Below the pieces are notes generated by a model. That model was not told the DNA's origin. It saw only the letters and a list, made by a program, of their open reading frames with translations, and did not search any database. Positions 32,609 through 34,397 of a stretch of 34,397 nt of DNA are shown here, one piece after another. Positions within the stretch are counted from its first letter, which is position 1. Each line of letters starts with the position of its first letter. A program made the position numbers and the translations under genes. Source of the DNA: Aquificaceae bacterium (lineage in GTDB: Bacteria; Aquificota; Aquificia; Aquificales; Aquificaceae); contig WFYI01000106.1 in the NCBI GenBank assembly GCA_015490155.1, positions 1 through 34,397 of the forward strand. Reading direction: 5' to 3'.

Positions 32609-32829
32609 CGGAAAGGAAATTCAGTGGTAACAACCCTGTGACTCGCTATACACAGCCCAAGAGCTTAGAGGAGCTACTTTCTGAAAAGCTATCCGATGCA
32701 AGGGTTAGAAACCATATAAAGAGAGTGGCGGGTGGTGTAAAAATATTGAGCAGGGCAAAAGAAGCGAGTATTGAGGAAACTTTGCAGGGTTGGATAACGG
32801 GTTGGTATTTAGTTGTTTACGGAGGGTGA
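32605..32829 (+). CDS. Small hypothetical protein after hisH
   Basis: 74 codons starting at a TTG that overlaps the hisH stop (TTGA). The product is basic and hydrophilic at first (TERKFSGNNPVTRY, then KSLEELLSEKL), with a helical middle and an aromatic end (GWITGWYLVVYGG). No family is recognised. The overlapping start suggests coupling to hisH, but a TTG start with only a weak purine stretch 13 bases upstream makes the call uncertain. Confidence 0.4.
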   Translation: MTERKFSGNNPVTRYTQPKSLEELLSEKLSDARVRNHIKRVAGGVKILSRAKEASIEETLQGWITGWYLVVYGG

Positions 32830-32837
32830 AAACTTTA

Positions 32838-32870
32838 CCTCTAACGGAACAAAATTATAGCCGTAAGAGG
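32838..32870 (+). terminator. Possible stem-loop after the hisH unit
   Basis: CCTCTAACGG (32838-32847) and CCGTAAGAGG (32861-32870) pair at nine of ten positions with a 13-base loop, starting nine bases after the small ORF. Only CATTATTACT follows, so the T-run is weak. Confidence 0.35.
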
Positions 32871-33190
32871 CATTATTACTCACCTACGTAGCTTCCGAAT
32901 AATGATACGAGACAGTGATTTCCTTGGAATAACGTACTGAGCTATGGCTGGGTTTGTAAGATGGGAACTATAAGGCTCGTGGCGGTGGACAACGGCAATA
33001 ACACCTCTGAGCTTGTGGGGTTTCCCGATGACTTAGACTAAGAAGGATAATAACATTCTCAAGGTAGAGTGTACTCAGCCCTACTCTTGGGAAAGCACAG
33101 TTTACTTGCTAAACGGACATAAGAACGAATAGAGAGAAGTTTGTTTTGAGGCGTGGAACTATAACAACTTAGCGGATTCTTTTGAATAAA
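32871..33190 (+). pseudogene. Decayed gene remnant, family unknown
   Basis: The stretch has no intact ORF, but adjoining plus-strand frames read like broken protein. One part contains FPWNNVLSYGWVCKMGTI, then RLVAVDNGNNTSELVGFPDD, ending at TAA near 33042. A second frame picks up at once as KDNNILKVECTQPYSW, then ESTVYLLNGHKNE, a stop, and REVCFEAWNYNNLADSFE before TAA at 33187-33189. One frameshift plus one stop would join them into a protein of about 85 residues. I do not recognise the family. Upstream of 32930 the reading is too broken to follow. Confidence 0.35.
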
Positions 33191-33228
33191 AAGGCTGTAG
33201 TATGTTATTGAGGATTGTAGAGGAGAGC

Positions 33229-33423
33229 ATGATTGAAAAAGAAACACTCAAGGAGCTTGGGAAGATGAGCTTAACCGTGTCTGTTGCGTGGCTTGTTTTC
33301 GGAATTATCCAGCCTGTATTTTCAGGGAAGTTTTCCATAGTGAACGGTGCAATTGCAAGCTTCTCCTTTTTGGCTTTTTTGTCCGTAGGAGTTATATTGT
33401 TAAACAGAGGTGCTAAGCAATGA
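33229..33423 (+). CDS. Small two-helix membrane protein
   Basis: 64 residues from the ATG at 33229, preceded at a good distance by GAGG. A start at 33202 would add nine residues. A charged N-terminal MIEKETLKELGK is followed by two membrane helices (about 14-31 and 38-57) and a short basic end NRGAKQ. It ends in an ATGA overlap with the next tiny gene, so the two form one unit. No family is recognised. It stands intact between decayed sequences. Confidence 0.6.
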   Translation: MIEKETLKELGKMSLTVSVAWLVFGIIQPVFSGKFSIVNGAIASFSFLAFLSVGVILLNRGAKQ

Positions 33424-33533
33424 GCAAGGAGGCTTTTATTTATTACACACTTGTTGTAGGTATTCCACTACTTGCCTTTTTGGTCATTATATTCATATCC
33501 CGTTCTGAGCCTACGAAAAGAGGTGCTTCCTGA
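33420..33533 (+). CDS. Tiny single-helix membrane protein, 37 residues
   Basis: ATG at 33420 overlaps the previous stop by four bases. The product starts MSKEAFIYYTLVVGIPLL, with one membrane helix (about 6-29), then a basic, polar tail ending RSEPTKRGAS. The ribosome site would lie in the end of the previous gene. The overlap, the clean membrane-helix pattern and the codon use argue for a real gene. Small subunits of respiratory complexes look like this, but nothing here proves it. Confidence 0.5.
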   Translation: MSKEAFIYYTLVVGIPLLAFLVIIFISRSEPTKRGAS

Positions 33534-33736
33534 CTAAACCGTGAAACTCTCGCTACAAAGTGAGTTTACAAAAAGAGATTAACTTAGACATCGTAAGAGG
33601 TCACGTCGTTTGGGTTTCTTTATCTGGGCTTGAGGACTGCAAGGCTCATGGTCAGGGTTTTTGTCTCCCTTTCGCTTGAGAGGTGATCTGTCTGTGTGGG
33701 ATAGGAGACTTCGTTTACCACAGGTTCGGGAAAGCT
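33534..33736. other. Gene-free stretch with no intact feature
   Basis: No complete ORF with start and ribosome site is seen. A plus-strand frame is open over about 40 codons (VSLQKEINLDIVRGHVVW) before TGA. It could be another decayed piece. Confidence 0.3.
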
Positions 33737-33962
33737 TTATCCCGCACAGGTACCAAGGGTATGTGGGGTGTAGTATTTCTGGGTTGCTTCCACTTCGCAG
33801 GTGATAGATGCCCCTCCTATAGCGTACCAGCTGAGGGCTTTGCCTTTGGGATAGGTGTTGAGACTCCCTGTTGTGTTCCGAGTAAATATACCTAATCTAA
33901 CCGTGTATTATGTAATACTTGCCGTCCTTATTGAGTGATATAAGGGGTTTTATATTTGACAC
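33737..33962 (-). pseudogene. Possible decayed exported-protein gene, antisense to the gatC upstream region
   Basis: On the minus strand a GTG at 33962 opens VSNIKPLISLNKDGKYYIIH to TAG at 33897. One frame over, TVRLGIFTRNTTGSLN continues, then YPKGKALSWYAIGGASITCE and VEATQKYYTPHTLGTCAG, to TAA at 33737-33739. The composition (Thr, Ser, Gly, Tyr, a C-terminal Cys pair) suits a small exported or pilin-like domain. One frameshift would join the parts into about 75 residues. The antisense plus-strand ORF at 33683-33895 is Cys/Phe-rich and looks like a shadow. Confidence 0.3.
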
Positions 33963-33986
33963 AACCCGGTCTTTTGAAGTTATATT
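33956..33986 (+). promoter_or_regulatory. gatC-recA promoter
   Basis: TTGACA (33956-33961) is followed by TATATT (33981-33986) after 19 bases, or TTATAT after 18. The gatC ATG at 33995 is eight bases past the -10 box, with no Shine-Dalgarno sequence, so the transcript is predicted to be leaderless. Confidence 0.6.
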
Positions 33987-33994
33987 AAATAGCT

Positions 33995-34279
33995 ATGGTA
34001 GATAGAGATTGGGTAAATAGAATTGCTCTACTGGCAAGGTTAAAGCTCAGGGAAGAGGAAGTGGAGGTTTTCAGTAAACAGCTCGCAGGTATTTTGGAAC
34101 TCGTTGAACAGCTGGAGGAAGTGGATACCTCTAACGTGGAGCCTTACATAGAAAGACCGGAAAACACACCCATGAGAGAAGATGTTCCCGATGAAGGTTT
34201 AACACAAGACAAAGCTCTTATGAACGCTCCTCACATGGAGGGCGGCTTTTTTGTAGTTCCGAGAATAGTGGAGGTTTAA
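33995..34279 (+). CDS. gatC: Aspartyl/glutamyl-tRNA amidotransferase subunit C
   Basis: 94 residues, small subunit of GatCAB, which converts Glu-tRNA-Gln (and Asp-tRNA-Asn) to the correct amide. The family pattern is clear: WVNRIALLARLKLREEEVEV at the start, then QLAGILELVEQLEEVDTSNV, and ending FFVVPRIVEV. GatA and GatB are not beside it. recA begins five bases after its stop, so recA is probably cotranscribed. Confidence 0.95.
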   Translation: MVDRDWVNRIALLARLKLREEEVEVFSKQLAGILELVEQLEEVDTSNVEPYIERPENTPMREDVPDEGLTQDKALMNAPHMEGGFFVVPRIVEV

Positions 34280-34284
34280 ATCGA

Positions 34285-34397
34285 ATGGCAGAGGTCTCTG
34301 AGAAGGAATTGACGGAAAAGAAGAAAGTTCTTGAGGCTTCAATTGCCAACATAGAGCGGAAGTTTGGTAAGGGAACCATAATGCCCTTTAATACCGC
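34285..34397 (+). CDS. recA: RecA recombinase, N-terminal part (runs off window edge)
   Basis: 37 codons are visible. KKKVLEASIANIERKFGKG followed by TIMPF matches the RecA N-terminal helix and the QIEKQFGKGSIM-type block. The ATP-binding core lies beyond the edge. The ATG has GGAGG 12 bases upstream. No LexA-type box is seen before it, and transcription probably comes from the gatC promoter. Confidence 0.93.
   Translation, partial: MAEVSEKELTEKKKVLEASIANIERKFGKGTIMPFNT

Noticed and set aside
33683-33895. 70-codon plus-strand ORF before gatC
   Set aside because: Cys- and Phe-rich with no ribosome site. The opposite strand reads more like a real, though broken, protein.

Overview
The window looks like chromosome from a thermophilic, hydrogen-oxidising bacterium of the Aquificales (Aquificaceae). 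The signs are a SucD-like protein of the size of the citryl-CoA synthetase small subunit (reductive TCA cycle), a bacterial STT3-type oligosaccharyltransferase, purine-rich coding strands heavy in AGG/AGA/ATA codons, tight gene packing, and the family resemblance of LeuRS, DnaK and the ribosomal proteins. Unlike Aquifex aeolicus, which is known to lack classical chemotaxis genes, this organism has a compact chemotaxis and flagellar-switch locus. A relative such as Hydrogenobacter, Hydrogenivirga or Thermocrinis is possible; the genus cannot be fixed from the sequence alone.

Layout. 1-1609 (-): 5' part of leuS. 1745-1996 (+): a small membrane-protein gene broken by a stop codon. 2126-4018 (-): dnaK, with a clear sigma-70-type promoter and a terminator. 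4104-8225 (-): mini-chemoreceptor, cheV, cheA, cheW and a YqaA-type membrane protein. 8272-11460 (+): fliM, cheZ, cheY, a soluble chemoreceptor and a J-domain protein. 11461-14353 (-): cinA-like, lpxA, glmU. 14415-15995 (+): ccsB-like and a methyltransferase. 15970-16443 (-): a ribbon-helix-helix/coiled-coil regulator. 16669-24331 (-): STT3, a small helical protein, a receiver/metallo-beta-lactamase-like sensor, gspK, gspF, yaaA and a dolichol-phosphate-mannose-synthase-like glycosyltransferase. 24341-27771 (+): mltG, folC, EAL-HDOD. 27761-31944 (-): hpf, secF, rpsF, ssb, rpsR, rplI and a CcsB-type cytochrome c assembly protein. 31988-32829 (+): hisH and a small ORF. 32830-33994: mostly decayed sequence around two tiny membrane-protein genes. 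33995-34397 (+): gatC and the start of recA.

How the genes work together. The two divergent chemotaxis operons supply a kinase (CheA), two couplers (CheW, CheV), response regulator (CheY), phosphatase (CheZ), motor target (FliM) and two membrane-free receptors. No cheR, cheB or cheD is present in the window. The linker of CheA, the C-terminus of CheZ and the N-terminus of FliM carry near-identical short peptides of the kind known to dock CheY, so a single motif may route CheY between kinase, phosphatase and motor. The STT3-to-GT2 block places N-glycosylation-type enzymes beside type II secretion genes and a degenerate oxygen-sensor-like protein. The rpsF-ssb-rpsR-rplI operon holds a structured spacer with a well-placed 25-codon ORF before rplI.

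Several genes (leuS, the RHH gene, yaaA, the 82-residue gene, gatC) have a good -10 box only 6-10 bases before the start codon and no Shine-Dalgarno sequence, which points to leaderless or nearly leaderless mRNAs.
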